Positions 7,953 to 15,811 of a DNA stretch of 33,127 bases are shown piece after piece (the first letter of the stretch is position 1; every line of letters begins with the position of its first letter). The stretch comes from Bacillus pseudomycoides DSM 12442 (lineage in GTDB: Bacteria; Bacillota; Bacilli; Bacillales; Bacillaceae_G): assembly GCF_000161455.1 (NCBI RefSeq), contig NZ_CM000745.1:2058101-2091227 (forward strand), read 5' to 3'. A program made the position numbers and the translations under genes. The notes beneath the pieces are model-generated. The model did not search any database, was not told where the DNA came from, and saw only the letters and a program-made list of their open reading frames with translations.

Positions 7953-8073
7953 GTTTTAGAGACAGATTTTAAAAAATTAATTACTTATTCAAATATATTT
8001 TTCCTGTTTTCTTAGTTTATAGAAGAAAAATATATATCCTTATACTATCGATATTGTATTTTTCAGAAAGGGG

Positions 8074-8577
8074 ATGAATGATTTGGAGGTGTTGTATTCC
8101 ACTGCTTCTTCTAAAACGAAAAGCGAAGATCTACCATTTGATATTTCCTGGCTTATAGATTGGTTCGTATCTTTATTTAAGGGAACCGGGGATTATATTG
8201 ATGGTACAGTTCATGCAAGTGTACCTTCAATTTTCGATTATATTTTTGTTTTACTCTCTATCGTTATATTAATTTCGCTTTTAGTTTTTGGGGCTTCCTT
8301 ATGGTTTAAGCATATTAAATGGAAGAAAAGATCTATCTATTTTGGTGTAGGTTCCATACTATTGATTTGGATTATACCAGTATTGGTATTAACGACACAC
8401 TCTTTTAATTTTCAAAGCTTTATGTCTAATATGGTTGGATTGAAATCTTTTCGTACTACCAAGGCTATTCTTTCTGGAATAGAAGCGATGCATATGATAA
8501 AAAAGAGAAAATTATTTTACAGGACAAGTCTGTTCAAAATCAGAAAGAGTTTATTCCTCAAGTGTTTGGACTTATAG
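8074..8577 (+). CDS. Truncated membrane protein fused to an IS6 transposase tail
   Basis: The ORF is a chimera. Residues 1 to about 119 are a small membrane protein of unknown function, with a polar N-terminus and two hydrophobic spans near residues 52-75 and 88-108. From about base 8431 the sequence is the end of an IS6-family transposase (MVGLKSFRTTKAILSGIEAMHMIKK). A one-base shift in the A run near 8500-8507 then puts the reading frame out, so the last 23 residues are out of frame with the transposase. ATG 8074 lies directly against the AAAGGGG ribosome binding site; TTG 8083 would give better spacing. The original membrane protein probably lost its C-terminus when the insertion sequence landed. 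Expression is possible but function is doubtful. Confidence 0.5.
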   Translation: MNDLEVLYSTASSKTKSEDLPFDISWLIDWFVSLFKGTGDYIDGTVHASVPSIFDYIFVLLSIVILISLLVFGASLWFKHIKWKKRSIYFGVGSILLIWIIPVLVLTTHSFNFQSFMSNMVGLKSFRTTKAILSGIEAMHMIKKRKLFYRTSLFKIRKSLFLKCLDL

Positions 8578-8636
8578 CATAAAATACGAGAACCTACTAC
8601 CATCCATGTTCTTCTTCATATATCTGCACCAGAACC
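8431..8636 (+). mobile_element. 3' remnant of an IS6-family (IS240-like) insertion sequence
   Basis: Correcting a single-base loss near 8500 restores a typical IS6 transposase C-terminus: MIKKEKII, then SVQNQKEFIPQVFGLIA, with a stop at 8580-8582. The terminal inverted repeat TGCACCAGAACC follows at 8625-8636. No matching left end is present, so only the last fifth or so of the element survives. The same 12-mer ends the small element at 1604-1693, which ties the small repeats to this insertion sequence family. Confidence 0.75.
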
Positions 8637-9046
8637 TGAAAAAGTGCATAAAGAAAAAAGAGAGTAAAACGTAATTTCCCTTAACAAAGTAATGTGCTGA
8701 ATTCATTTTCTCAACACACAATATAGATAGATATGGTAAAATGGTAATTGGATGGGAGTCCAGCACTTATATTATTAAAATTAAAGTGGTTATCAAGTCA
8801 GAAAAAGGCACATTATAGGTGTCTTTTTTATTTTTTCAGATTTCTTCATTAGCAAAATAGTAAAATCTCATTCTCCCATCAAAAAAATACAATTATCATA
8901 GATAATTTCACGTACCATATTAAATTAATAAAATAAATTTCAGAAATAGGAGAAATCTAACAGTCCTTAACAAATTTTGAAGTAGGTACGGTGGTGTTAC
9001 GTTCTGATGTGAAGAGGTTAGATATAGGAGAGAAGGAAACTTAGAA
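8637..9046. other. Intergenic region between the IS remnant and the Rpn-type fragment
   Basis: No convincing gene is visible in these 410 bases. There is a terminator-like hairpin at 8802-8829. A short frame ending VVLRSDVKRLDIGEKET with a stop at 9043-9045 could be the tail of a lost gene, but I cannot identify it. Confidence 0.5.
8802..8829 (+). terminator. Possible terminator
   Basis: The stem AAAGGCAC / GTGTCTTT (one G-U pair) is followed by a long T tract. No intact gene precedes it, so it may be left over from a deleted one. Confidence 0.55.
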
Positions 9047-9592
9047 ATGATTGATTTATTAGATTTTATTTTGTTTTCTCACGATGAAGCATTTCAAACT
9101 ATCGGACAATTATGGAATACAAAAACGCAACAAATCTTAAGTGATGACATTGAAATACATTTTTCAGAGATACCAAAACTTGTAAAAAATAACGTAAAAA
9201 AAGTGAATCCGTGGGAAAATGCGTTTGTTCGTTGGATGTTATTACTGCCAGCACATGAAGACGAACATTTAACTCAAACATTGGAGGAGATTACGATGAA
9301 TCAAGATCCGATTTTAAAGAAGGCAATGAATAAATGGGAGAATATAAGCCATGACTCTACATTCCGAACAGCGTATGAAGTTCGTGAGAAAGTACTTCTA
9401 GATGAACAAGCTAAAATAGCGCATGCTTGTGAAGAAGGTTTAGAAGAGGGGCTAGAAAAGGGCTTAGAAAAAGGGAGTGAACAAAGAAAAATACAATTAA
9501 TTCGTGGTATGCATAAGAATGATATGCCGTTAGAAGACATTGCAAAATTCACTGGTCTAAATATTGAAGAAATTCACAAATTGTTATTATAA
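9047..9592 (+). pseudogene. Rpn/PD-(D/E)XK transposase-like protein, C-terminal fragment
   Basis: The 181-residue product matches the C-terminal half of the Rpn family (recombination-promoting nuclease, also annotated as PD-(D/E)XK nuclease family transposase) common in Bacillus. Recognisable parts are LLDFILFSHDEAFQTIGQLWNTKT, the VNPWENAFVRWMLLL segment and the end IHKLLL. Full members are about 280-320 residues and begin with a nuclease domain of about 120 residues, which is missing here. The frame upstream of ATG 9047 shows no similarity. A low-complexity stretch of EEGLEEGLEKGLEKG lies near residues 129-147, followed by a small helical domain. The ribosome binding site is fair (AGAAGGAAA). 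Without the nuclease core it is probably inactive. Confidence 0.7.
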
Positions 9593-9725
9593 TACATGGA
9601 ATTATAAAAGTCTTTTATCCTTAAAGGTGAAAGTAAAAATTAGAAGGGGATATGCAACAGTTACACATATGAAAAAAATAATGAGGCAAGTAAACGTACT
9701 GAGCTAACGGGTGTGATTAAATTAT

Positions 9726-9758
9726 AAGGTCAACCGGATTTTCTGGTTGACCTTTTTT
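9726..9758 (+). terminator. Rho-independent terminator
   Basis: The stem AAGGTCAACC / GGTTGACCTT (9726-9735 with 9745-9754) is followed by a T tract. It follows the Rpn-type fragment by about 130 bases. Confidence 0.8.
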
Positions 9759-9842
9759 ATTTTGCTGGGCCAATAATAGCAGTAGCCTAGGGGTATCCAA
9801 ACTTCAATTTTATGCTGGATTAGTTATTCAGTTATATATGGT

Positions 9843-10073
9843 TTAGTTGCCAAAGTTTTTGTGAAAAGCTCTGGTAATCATAGCCGCTGCTTCCTGGTGG
9901 GGCATATTTCTTTTCGCATAATATCTTACCGCGCCATCTCGATATTTCGTCACTTCGGGACCATATAACTCTAAAGCAACTACCGTTTTGACCGCTTGTT
10001 CAGCCCATGGAGCTACTTTATCTTTTAGCTTAGCATTTCCATCTTTTAAGCCAGGACTGAGTATCTTCATCAT
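9843..10073 (-). CDS. Small ORF resembling a single SLH (S-layer homology) domain
   Basis: The product is 76 residues. The pattern APWAEQAVKTVVALELYG, then KYRDGA, then RNMPHQEAAAMITRAF resembles one SLH repeat, the cell-wall-anchoring module of S-layer proteins, including the TR-E-A-A-RAF-like end. SLH domains normally occur in threes on secreted proteins. This one has no signal peptide and begins abruptly, so it is probably the end of a larger protein. Its ATG overlaps the stop codon of the upstream peptidase gene by four bases in an ATGATGA arrangement. That would allow coupled translation, or it may be a chance junction. Function is uncertain. Confidence 0.5.
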   Translation of the reverse strand: MMKILSPGLKDGNAKLKDKVAPWAEQAVKTVVALELYGPEVTKYRDGAVRYYAKRNMPHQEAAAMITRAFHKNFGN

Positions 10074-12400
10074 CCTGGAAACATAGGATCTTTAATCGCA
10101 TACTCTTTTGGTGGTTCTACTCCCAGTAAATTTCGTATAAAATAGTCCCATCGTCGACGTATAAAGTAAACATCTACAGAAATCCCATGCTGCCGATTAG
10201 GGAGAATCAGTAGGTCAAAGTCTTTGTTTTCTTTAATCAAAGCATTTACCATTCGCATGGTTAAAGCAGGATGGACATTATCATCCAGGTCTCCTGTTAC
10301 CAAAAGTAACTTTCCATTTAGGTTCTTAACCAATCTAGTATTATCTTGTTCACGGTATAGTTCTGAATTGAAAAGTCCTTGAAATCGTTCTCCCCAAGCT
10401 GCTAAGTATAAGCGTTGATCATGGTTCCCGCACCCAGATACTGCTACCTTATACACATCCGGATAAGTCAGTATAGCTCGAGCGGCTGCATATCCACCTC
10501 CAGATTCGCCGTAAATACCTACTTTTTCTGAATCTAAAAAAGGATACTGTTCCGCAAGTTGCTTAATAGCTACTACATGATCTTCAATTCCTGCAGACCA
10601 TTCCAGCTTCCCATCAGAAAAATCATGAAAGCCCTTTGACCTGTAAGGTGTGCCTCTTCCATCCATTAGAATAACGGCGAAGCCAAGCTGTGCAAAAGAT
10701 TGGGCACCGCCGACTAGATCAATCGGTTGTTCTACTGAATACTCCCCTCCCCAAATGAATTCTTTTGGCGTGTGGAGTAGTTGAGGACCACCGTAGATAT
10801 AATCCAAGATGGGATACTTACACTCTGTGTTTGTGCTTGCAGGAGGAATCAGTACTCCGTACAAATCAGTCATCCCATCGGCAGCCTTGACAGTAAAACG
10901 TTCTGGTATTTGATATCCATTTGATAAGAGAAGTTCAATATCAGCTTGTTCCAGTTCACAAACTAATTTTCCATCGGTTGAACGCAATACAGATTTAGGT
11001 GGTATATCTACACGTGAAAAAGTATCTACAAAAAAACAATAATCAGGAGAAATAAACACGTCATGCTCAGCATCCTCAGGTGTAAGGAGCACTAAGTCTG
11101 ATCCATCTAGCCGAACTCGATAAAGATGCTGAAAATAAGGATCCCGTCCCGGCTCTCGGCCGCTAGCAGTAAAATACACCCAACTTTTTTGTTCATCAAC
11201 ACCAATTAATCGACGGACTGTCCAGGATCCAGAGGTAATTCTGTTTTTAAGTCTTCCTGTACGACTATCATAAAGATAAAGGTGTGACCATCCGTCACGC
11301 TCGGAATGCCAAATAAAAGTGTTATCATGGCATAACCATTGGACATTTATACCTTTTCCACTTTTGATGTTGTAGAGATCTGTAAATAGGAAAGTCTCAC
11401 TTTTCTCCTCTAACAAAGTTTGAATTTCACCAGTTTTTGCATTAGCGACAACAAATTGCATAGATCGATAGTCACGAGACATTTTTGTGAAATAAACAAA
11501 GTCGCTGTCGTTTGTCCAAAAAGCTGTTTGACAACTAGGACTGAGCGGTGATACTAATCCCGTAATCATAGGTTCTGTATCCAATTGAATCATCAATTGC
11601 TGTTCAATATCGCAAATTACAAATTGGGCTAATGGAAGGTGTTTATCTCCGACTAGTGGATAACGATACGAACGGATGACAGGCGGCTTTGCTTCTTCAG
11701 GAGGAACTGACTGTAGAAGAGACATTTTTCGTACCTTGCGTTGATCAAGCCGGTGCGTCAAGATTTGTTTGGAATCCGGTGACCAGAGTGCTGCTGGTGG
11801 AATTTTAGGATTATATAATCGTTTAACGACAGCGGAAATTTCTGATTCCGGTTGAATACCATAATCATAGTATCGCGTACCATCATGAGTTAGTTGGATG
11901 ATTTTCCCTGTTTCTAAAAAACGTACAAATAAATTATATCCTTTGATAAACGCAGACCAGCGCCCGTCAGGGGATCGAAGTTCATGCGCAGGTACTTTTT
12001 TAGTCCTGATTTGTTTGCACTGGTATTTAGCTAAATCGTAAATCCACGTGGATTCATCTACTTCAAATTGAATTGCCTTCTCTTCATTGATATAAGTAAA
12101 GGAATTGAAGGGAAGGTTATCTGGGTCGACCTGACGGTTAATTACATTTGAGAGAGACTCTGCAAGCCTAGCATGATCAAAAGCGGATTCTTTAGTGTTT
12201 AATCGTGGATTAACTAATACAAATTGTTTGCCGCATTCACTTTCTTTTTGTATATCTCTTTGATACCAAAAACGGCTTCCTTTATCTAACCAATTAGGAA
12301 AAACCTTACCGTTACATACATCTTTTACAGTGTTCCAAGAAAGCAGACGCTCTGCTTTCTCATACTGTTCATAGGTTACTGATAATGACATATCTATCAC
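10070..12400 (-). CDS. S9 prolyl oligopeptidase family peptidase (DPP-IV-like)
   Basis: The protein has about 775 residues. An N-terminal beta-propeller region (about residues 100-500; WSPDSK and LYLYDSRTGRL repeats) precedes a C-terminal alpha/beta hydrolase domain. The serine nucleophile is in GIYGESGGGYAAA (about residue 630), the acid in GDLDDNVHP and the histidine in NRQHGI, as in dipeptidyl peptidase IV. Members cut X-Pro or similar dipeptides from short peptides. No signal peptide or membrane anchor is seen, so it is probably cytoplasmic. The formal start is GTG 12400, but ATG 12391 has better spacing to AAAGGAGTG and is my choice. By eye the composition is richer in GC than the flanking genes. 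It lies about 7 kb from the peptide synthetase, so a link to that product is only speculation. Confidence 0.9.
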   Translation of the reverse strand: MIDMSLSVTYEQYEKAERLLSWNTVKDVCNGKVFPNWLDKGSRFWYQRDIQKESECGKQFVLVNPRLNTKESAFDHARLAESLSNVINRQVDPDNLPFNSFTYINEEKAIQFEVDESTWIYDLAKYQCKQIRTKKVPAHELRSPDGRWSAFIKGYNLFVRFLETGKIIQLTHDGTRYYDYGIQPESEISAVVKRLYNPKIPPAALWSPDSKQILTHRLDQRKVRKMSLLQSVPPEEAKPPVIRSYRYPLVGDKHLPLAQFVICDIEQQLMIQLDTEPMITGLVSPLSPSCQTAFWTNDSDFVYFTKMSRDYRSMQFVVANAKTGEIQTLLEEKSETFLFTDLYNIKSGKGINVQWLCHDNTFIWHSERDGWSHLYLYDSRTGRLKNRITSGSWTVRRLIGVDEQKSWVYFTASGREPGRDPYFQHLYRVRLDGSDLVLLTPEDAEHDVFISPDYCFFVDTFSRVDIPPKSVLRSTDGKLVCELEQADIELLLSNGYQIPERFTVKAADGMTDLYGVLIPPASTNTECKYPILDYIYGGPQLLHTPKEFIWGGEYSVEQPIDLVGGAQSFAQLGFAVILMDGRGTPYRSKGFHDFSDGKLEWSAGIEDHVVAIKQLAEQYPFLDSEKVGIYGESGGGYAAARAILTYPDVYKVAVSGCGNHDQRLYLAAWGERFQGLFNSELYREQDNTRLVKNLNGKLLLVTGDLDDNVHPALTMRMVNALIKENKDFDLLILPNRQHGISVDVYFIRRRWDYFIRNLLGVEPPKEYAIKDPMFPG

Positions 12401-12423
12401 TCCTTTAACTATTTAAAACATCC

Positions 12424-12529
12424 ACTCTAGTACACTAGAAACATAGAAACATTCATTTTTCACATTCGAGGATTTGATTATGATACGAATCTAAACATCT
12501 TAGGGGTAAATTCTTTTTGCACTGAGCAG
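12424..12529. repeat. Degenerate relative of the IS6-ended repeat (third copy)
   Basis: From about 12424, GAAACATAGAAACATTCAT matches the repeat core at 1619-1637 with two differences, and 17 of 24 left-end bases align with 1604-1627. GATTATGATACGAAT corresponds to GATTATGATGCAATT, and TGCACTGAGCAG (12518-12529) resembles the right end. The copy is clearly more decayed than the other two. Confidence 0.5.
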
Positions 12530-12734
12530 ATTTTACACGTGCTGGTTCACCTACTTTTTTAATCAAATGCATAACTGGAAGCCACTTAACATACAAGTAT
12601 CATGATGTTCAAGTTTTCTAGATTTATTCGGTAGTTAGCTTTTTTAGTTTGAATTTCTTTATAAGTTTTTTCAGTTGCCTTTCGTTTAAGATAACTCCAC
12701 CTTACAATGTTAATCTTTCCCTTAACTGTCATTT

Positions 12735-12754
12735 ATCTTACAATAATCTTACAA
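12735..12754 (+). promoter_or_regulatory. Direct repeats, probable OmpR-family regulator site
   Basis: ATCTTACAA occurs at 12735-12743 and again at 12746-12754, an 11-bp period typical of OmpR/PhoB-family dimers binding one face of DNA. A further CTTACAAT lies at 12701-12708. The position just upstream of the response regulator gene suggests autoregulation (inference). Confidence 0.45.
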
Positions 12755-12807
12755 AAGGGAAATGTTAGTTTTAAGCAAGATTTTAACTAGTAGAAACGGG
12801 GGAGAAG

Positions 12808-13524
12808 ATGGTGAGAACTATTTTAATCGTTGATGATGAGCCTGAAATCATAGAGATACTAAGACTTTTTTTGGAAATGGAAGGCTTTTCGATACTGGAA
12901 GCGCGTGATGGTAAATCAGCTTTAAATTTTATACAGAAATTTAAAATTGATCTAGCTATTATTGACATTATGATGCCGAATATTAATGGGTACGAATTGA
13001 TTAAAATAGTTCGGAAAGAATATAAAATGCCTATTATTATTCTTTCTGCCAAAAATCAAGAAATGGATAAAATTATGGGACTAGGGCTAGGAGCAGATGA
13101 TTTTATATCGAAACCATTCAGCTTGTTGGAGGTATTAGCGCGAATCCAAGCTCAACTTCGAAGAACATATGATTTTAATACTGACTCACTTAATCAAGAG
13201 GGTTCTCAAACATGTATTGATGACCTAGTGTTGGATCACCACTCTTGTATTCTTGACAAGCGGGGACACGAAATTAAACTTAGCGCCCTTGAGTATAAAT
13301 TATTGAAGTTATTTATGGGGGAGCCAGGTCGTATTTTTACGAAAAAACAAATCTTTGAGAACGTGTGGTCCGATCATTATTATTCGGATGACAATACTAT
13401 TATGGTTCAAATCAGTAGATTGAGAGAAAAAATTGAAGATCATCCGAGAAATCCAGTTTATTTAAAAACTATACGAGGCTTAGGTTATCGATTTGCTAAA
13501 AAGGAAGAATTGAATGAGCGATAA
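12808..13524 (+). CDS. OmpR-family response regulator
   Basis: This 238-residue protein has a receiver domain (about 1-118) and a winged-helix DNA-binding domain (about 140-232). The receiver carries the acidic pair in VDDEPE, the phosphoacceptor Asp53 in IIDIMMP and the conserved Lys102 in SKPF. The effector domain shows EIKLSALEYKLLKLF and TIRGLGYRF, the usual OmpR/PhoB signature. The start ATG has a GGGGGAGA-like ribosome binding site. The gene overlaps the histidine kinase by 11 bases, so the pair is co-transcribed and translationally coupled. No transporter or resistance gene is adjacent that would reveal the regulon. The overall look is VanR-like, but this is not enough for a name. Confidence 0.93.
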   Translation: MVRTILIVDDEPEIIEILRLFLEMEGFSILEARDGKSALNFIQKFKIDLAIIDIMMPNINGYELIKIVRKEYKMPIIILSAKNQEMDKIMGLGLGADDFISKPFSLLEVLARIQAQLRRTYDFNTDSLNQEGSQTCIDDLVLDHHSCILDKRGHEIKLSALEYKLLKLFMGEPGRIFTKKQIFENVWSDHYYSDDNTIMVQISRLREKIEDHPRNPVYLKTIRGLGYRFAKKEELNER

Positions 13525-14944
13525 AAATAAGATATTTAACACCTTAATTAAAACTTATGTTTTCTTCTCGTTGACCGTTGGAATTACTGTCGTTATCTTG
13601 CTGGTCATTTTAAATTTTCAAATGATACAGAAGTTCGATAATACTATGTTGTCTAATTTAAAAGCGACTGAAATCGTACGACAGAACTATGCAGACATCC
13701 CCTCTGAGGCAATTGAGTCATTTGATGGTTGGGTAGAAATTCTCGATGAAAATCTGCAAGTTATTTATGTTAAAGGAAAAAAACAAGATAAATCGTCCGC
13801 CTATACGGAAAAAGAATTAAACACCCTTTTTTACGACCAAGAGGAGAATCCGTACTACTCTTCTCTAGCACCATTTAAAACGAAAGACGGGAAAACAGCT
13901 TATTGTCTCGTTAAGATTCCAAAAACATATGTAAAGAAAGAGTTCTTGATAACAAGTGCAGCGAAAGACCATATTACAGCTTTTACAAAATTGCTACTTC
14001 AAACCTTTGTCCTTTTTCTCCTTTTATTCGGGCTTAATGTATATATATATAGCCGCTGGATGGCTATGAAAATAACAAATCCTTTACGTTCAATTGCTGA
14101 TGGAATTAGAAACATCACAAATGGCTATTACTACAAAAGGCTTCGTTTTAAATCCAACTATGAATTAATGCAAATACAGAATGACTTTAACCTAATGGCT
14201 GAAAAACTAGAAAAAACAGAAATTGAGAAAAAACAATTAGAAAAAAGCAAGCAGCGCATGCTTGTCCATATCTCTCACGATTTAAAAACTCCTATTACAA
14301 CTATTCAGAGCTATGTTGAAGCACTACAATTGGGTCTTATTAAGGAGGAAGCGAGGAAACAGCAAGCTTTACATACCATACATACAAAAGCACGACTCGT
14401 TACAGAATTAATTGAGGATGTCTTTGAGTTGTCTAAACTTGAAAGCCCTGACTATCCATTTCCAACTGACACATTGGATATTTGTGAATTTATTCGTGAA
14501 ATAGCTGCAGAATATTATAGCCTGTTTGAAGAAAAACAATTTAACTTTCAATTTGAAATCCCTTTTCAGAAAATATACGTTTTGTTTAACTATACATTGT
14601 TATATCGTGCCGTTTCTAACGTACTGTCCAACGCCCTAAAATACAACCCAGAAGGAACAAACATTCTTATTTCACTAATTGAAGATACTCAAAAGATACA
14701 TATCAATATCATCGATGATGGCATCGGCATTCCTTATGCGGTAAAAGAAAAAGTATTTGAAGCATTTTTTAGGGGAGATCAATCAAGAAAAAGCGACGGG
14801 GGAACAGGTCTTGGTTTAACCATTTCAAAACATATTGTGGAGAAACACGGAGGCCAAATTTATTTACATACAGACGAAGGGAAAACGAGATTTCAAATCA
14901 CCCTTCCTAAGACTGGTTACAATAAGACTCTATTGCAAAAATAA
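13514..14944 (+). CDS. Membrane sensor histidine kinase
   Basis: This 476-residue kinase partners the overlapping response regulator. It has transmembrane segments near residues 14-36 and 158-180, which enclose an extracytoplasmic sensor region of about 120 residues. A HAMP linker (about 180-232) and a short coiled coil follow. The HisKA motif is HISHDLKTPITTIQSYVEAL, with His255 as phosphoacceptor. The ATPase domain shows N box NVLSNALKYNP, G1 IDDGIGI and G2 GGTGLGLTI, so all catalytic elements are present. The sensor region has no recognised domain and the signal is unknown. The gene ends right against an IS3 transposase relic on the other strand, so genes once downstream may have been lost. 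Confidence 0.93.
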   Translation: MSDKNKIFNTLIKTYVFFSLTVGITVVILLVILNFQMIQKFDNTMLSNLKATEIVRQNYADIPSEAIESFDGWVEILDENLQVIYVKGKKQDKSSAYTEKELNTLFYDQEENPYYSSLAPFKTKDGKTAYCLVKIPKTYVKKEFLITSAAKDHITAFTKLLLQTFVLFLLLFGLNVYIYSRWMAMKITNPLRSIADGIRNITNGYYYKRLRFKSNYELMQIQNDFNLMAEKLEKTEIEKKQLEKSKQRMLVHISHDLKTPITTIQSYVEALQLGLIKEEARKQQALHTIHTKARLVTELIEDVFELSKLESPDYPFPTDTLDICEFIREIAAEYYSLFEEKQFNFQFEIPFQKIYVLFNYTLLYRAVSNVLSNALKYNPEGTNILISLIEDTQKIHINIIDDGIGIPYAVKEKVFEAFFRGDQSRKSDGGTGLGLTISKHIVEKHGGQIYLHTDEGKTRFQITLPKTGYNKTLLQK

Positions 14945-14960
14945 TGAAGTTCTTTTTAAC

Positions 14961-15190
14961 TAAAATCTGAAAGCTTATCACCCAACTAATAATTTCACGA
15001 TTAAAAGGCATCCATGATGGTGGAAAGATACAAGATGCGTTCTCCAAATGTCAAGTATGTCACATCAGTAAACCATTTTCATTGGGAGCTGATACTTTAA
15101 ATTGTCGTTCTAAGAGATGTGGTACTACCACAAATTCAGCACCATTGCTATACTTCTTTTTCTCTCGACGTACCCGTGATAGTAAATTGT
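14961..15190 (-). pseudogene. IS3-family transposase (OrfB) relic
   Basis: Reading the minus strand in three frames gives consecutive pieces of an IS150-type IS3 transposase: RVRREKKKYSNGAEF, then VPHLLERQFKVSAPNEN, then WFTDVTYLTFGERILYLS, then TIMDAF, then NREIISWVISF. The family expectation is NLLKRQF...PNQVWVTDITYL...LSTIMD.FNREI, including the first catalytic Asp. At least two frameshifts separate the pieces, and both ends of the element are missing. It is dead and marks a past insertion after the two-component genes. Confidence 0.7.
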
Positions 15191-15228
15191 AATGTTTCAT
15201 AATACATAATAGGGATCACTATACATAC

Positions 15229-15346
15229 CCATCAAGCTAATATTTTGAAGTGTCCCCAAAACGAAAATTTTATTATTTTACAGTTATTTATGAGAATTCA
15301 ACTCATTTTCTTCGTTTTGGGGTATTTGCTTTTCTTAACTTGATGG
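15229..15346. repeat. Nested inverted repeat, MITE-like
   Basis: CCATCAAGCTAA (15229-15240) pairs with TTAACTTGATGG (15335-15346) with one mismatch. Inside it, CCCCAAAACG (15254-15263) pairs perfectly with CGTTTTGGGG (15313-15322), and further A/T pairing extends inward. The 118-bp unit could fold into a long hairpin. It has the look of a small non-autonomous element of the B. cereus group, but I cannot match it to a named family. Confidence 0.5.
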
Positions 15347-15386
15347 CGATGGTCCAATAGGATGCTTTTTATCATTTGATTATTAG

Positions 15387-15479
15387 CCCGCATCAATGGG
15401 GCTTTACGGATAGTTCATACATAACCTCTTTGCTTTAGCTGAATTTTGAAGTGGGAGTGTTACTGTCCGTCGATGCGGG
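15387..15479. repeat. Inverted-repeat pair upstream of the YqaE-type gene
   Basis: CCCGCATC (15387-15394) is the exact complement of GATGCGGG (15472-15479). Just inside, ACGGATAGT (15406-15414) pairs with ACTGTCCGT (15462-15470) with one mismatch. The arms are GC-rich against an AT-rich background and lie 39 bases before the start codon at 15518, so they could affect expression of that gene or be an element end. Confidence 0.45.
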
Positions 15480-15517
15480 ATAAATTAACAAGTAAATGAT
15501 AAGGAGAGCTGATAAGA

Positions 15518-15730
15518 ATGATATATTTATTAGCAATTCTTTTTCCACCACTTGCGGTTCTACTTTGCGAAAAACCGTTTCAAGCAATTATAAACTTCTT
15601 TTTGACATTGATTGTTTGGGTACCAGGAGTTATCCATGCGATTCTTGTGGTGAATGATAAAAAAGCAGATAGGCGTCTTGAAAAACAAATTAGAGCATAT
15701 GACAAAATCAATAATAGAAATAAAGATTAA
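15518..15730 (+). CDS. YqaE/Pmp3-family small membrane protein
   Basis: This 70-residue protein has two transmembrane helices, about residues 3-18 and 24-46. It shows the family pattern LAILFPPLAVLL followed by FFLTLIVWVPGVIHAILVV. Pmp3/YqaE (UPF0057) proteins sit in the plasma membrane and are linked to salt, cold and membrane-potential stress; their exact action is unknown. The basic, hydrophilic tail (DKKADRRLEKQIRAYDK) is longer than in the minimal 52-residue members, as is common in Bacillus. The start has a good ribosome binding site (AAGGAGAG), and a strong terminator follows at 15777-15808. Confidence 0.9.
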   Translation: MIYLLAILFPPLAVLLCEKPFQAIINFFLTLIVWVPGVIHAILVVNDKKADRRLEKQIRAYDKINNRNKD

Positions 15731-15776
15731 GTGGTATGTCTAAAAGCTCATATTACAAAGTCTTATTTTTTGAAGG

Positions 15777-15808
15777 AAGCCGACTTTTATTTAAAAAAGT
15801 CGGCTTTT
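15777..15808 (+). terminator. Terminator after yqaE-like gene
   Basis: The stem AAGCCGACTTTT / AAAAGTCGGCTT (15777-15788 with 15795-15806) has a short loop and ends in T. It may also serve the decayed minus-strand gene that ends at 15812. Confidence 0.85.
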
Positions 15809-15811
15809 GTG

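Larger units (their letters stand above)
12401..12807. other. Divergent intergenic region: repeat copy and two-component promoter
   Basis: No gene is visible in these 407 bases between the divergent peptidase and response regulator genes. They contain the peptidase ribosome binding site, a degenerate relative of the IS6-ended repeat (12424-12529) and direct repeats at 12735-12754 in front of the response regulator. Confidence 0.6.
14945..15517. other. Intergenic region with IS relic and structured repeats
   Basis: No intact gene is visible in these 573 bases. They hold a broken IS3-family transposase fragment on the minus strand (14961-15190), a nested inverted repeat (15229-15346) and a second inverted-repeat pair (15387-15479) just before the YqaE-type gene. 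Confidence 0.65.
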
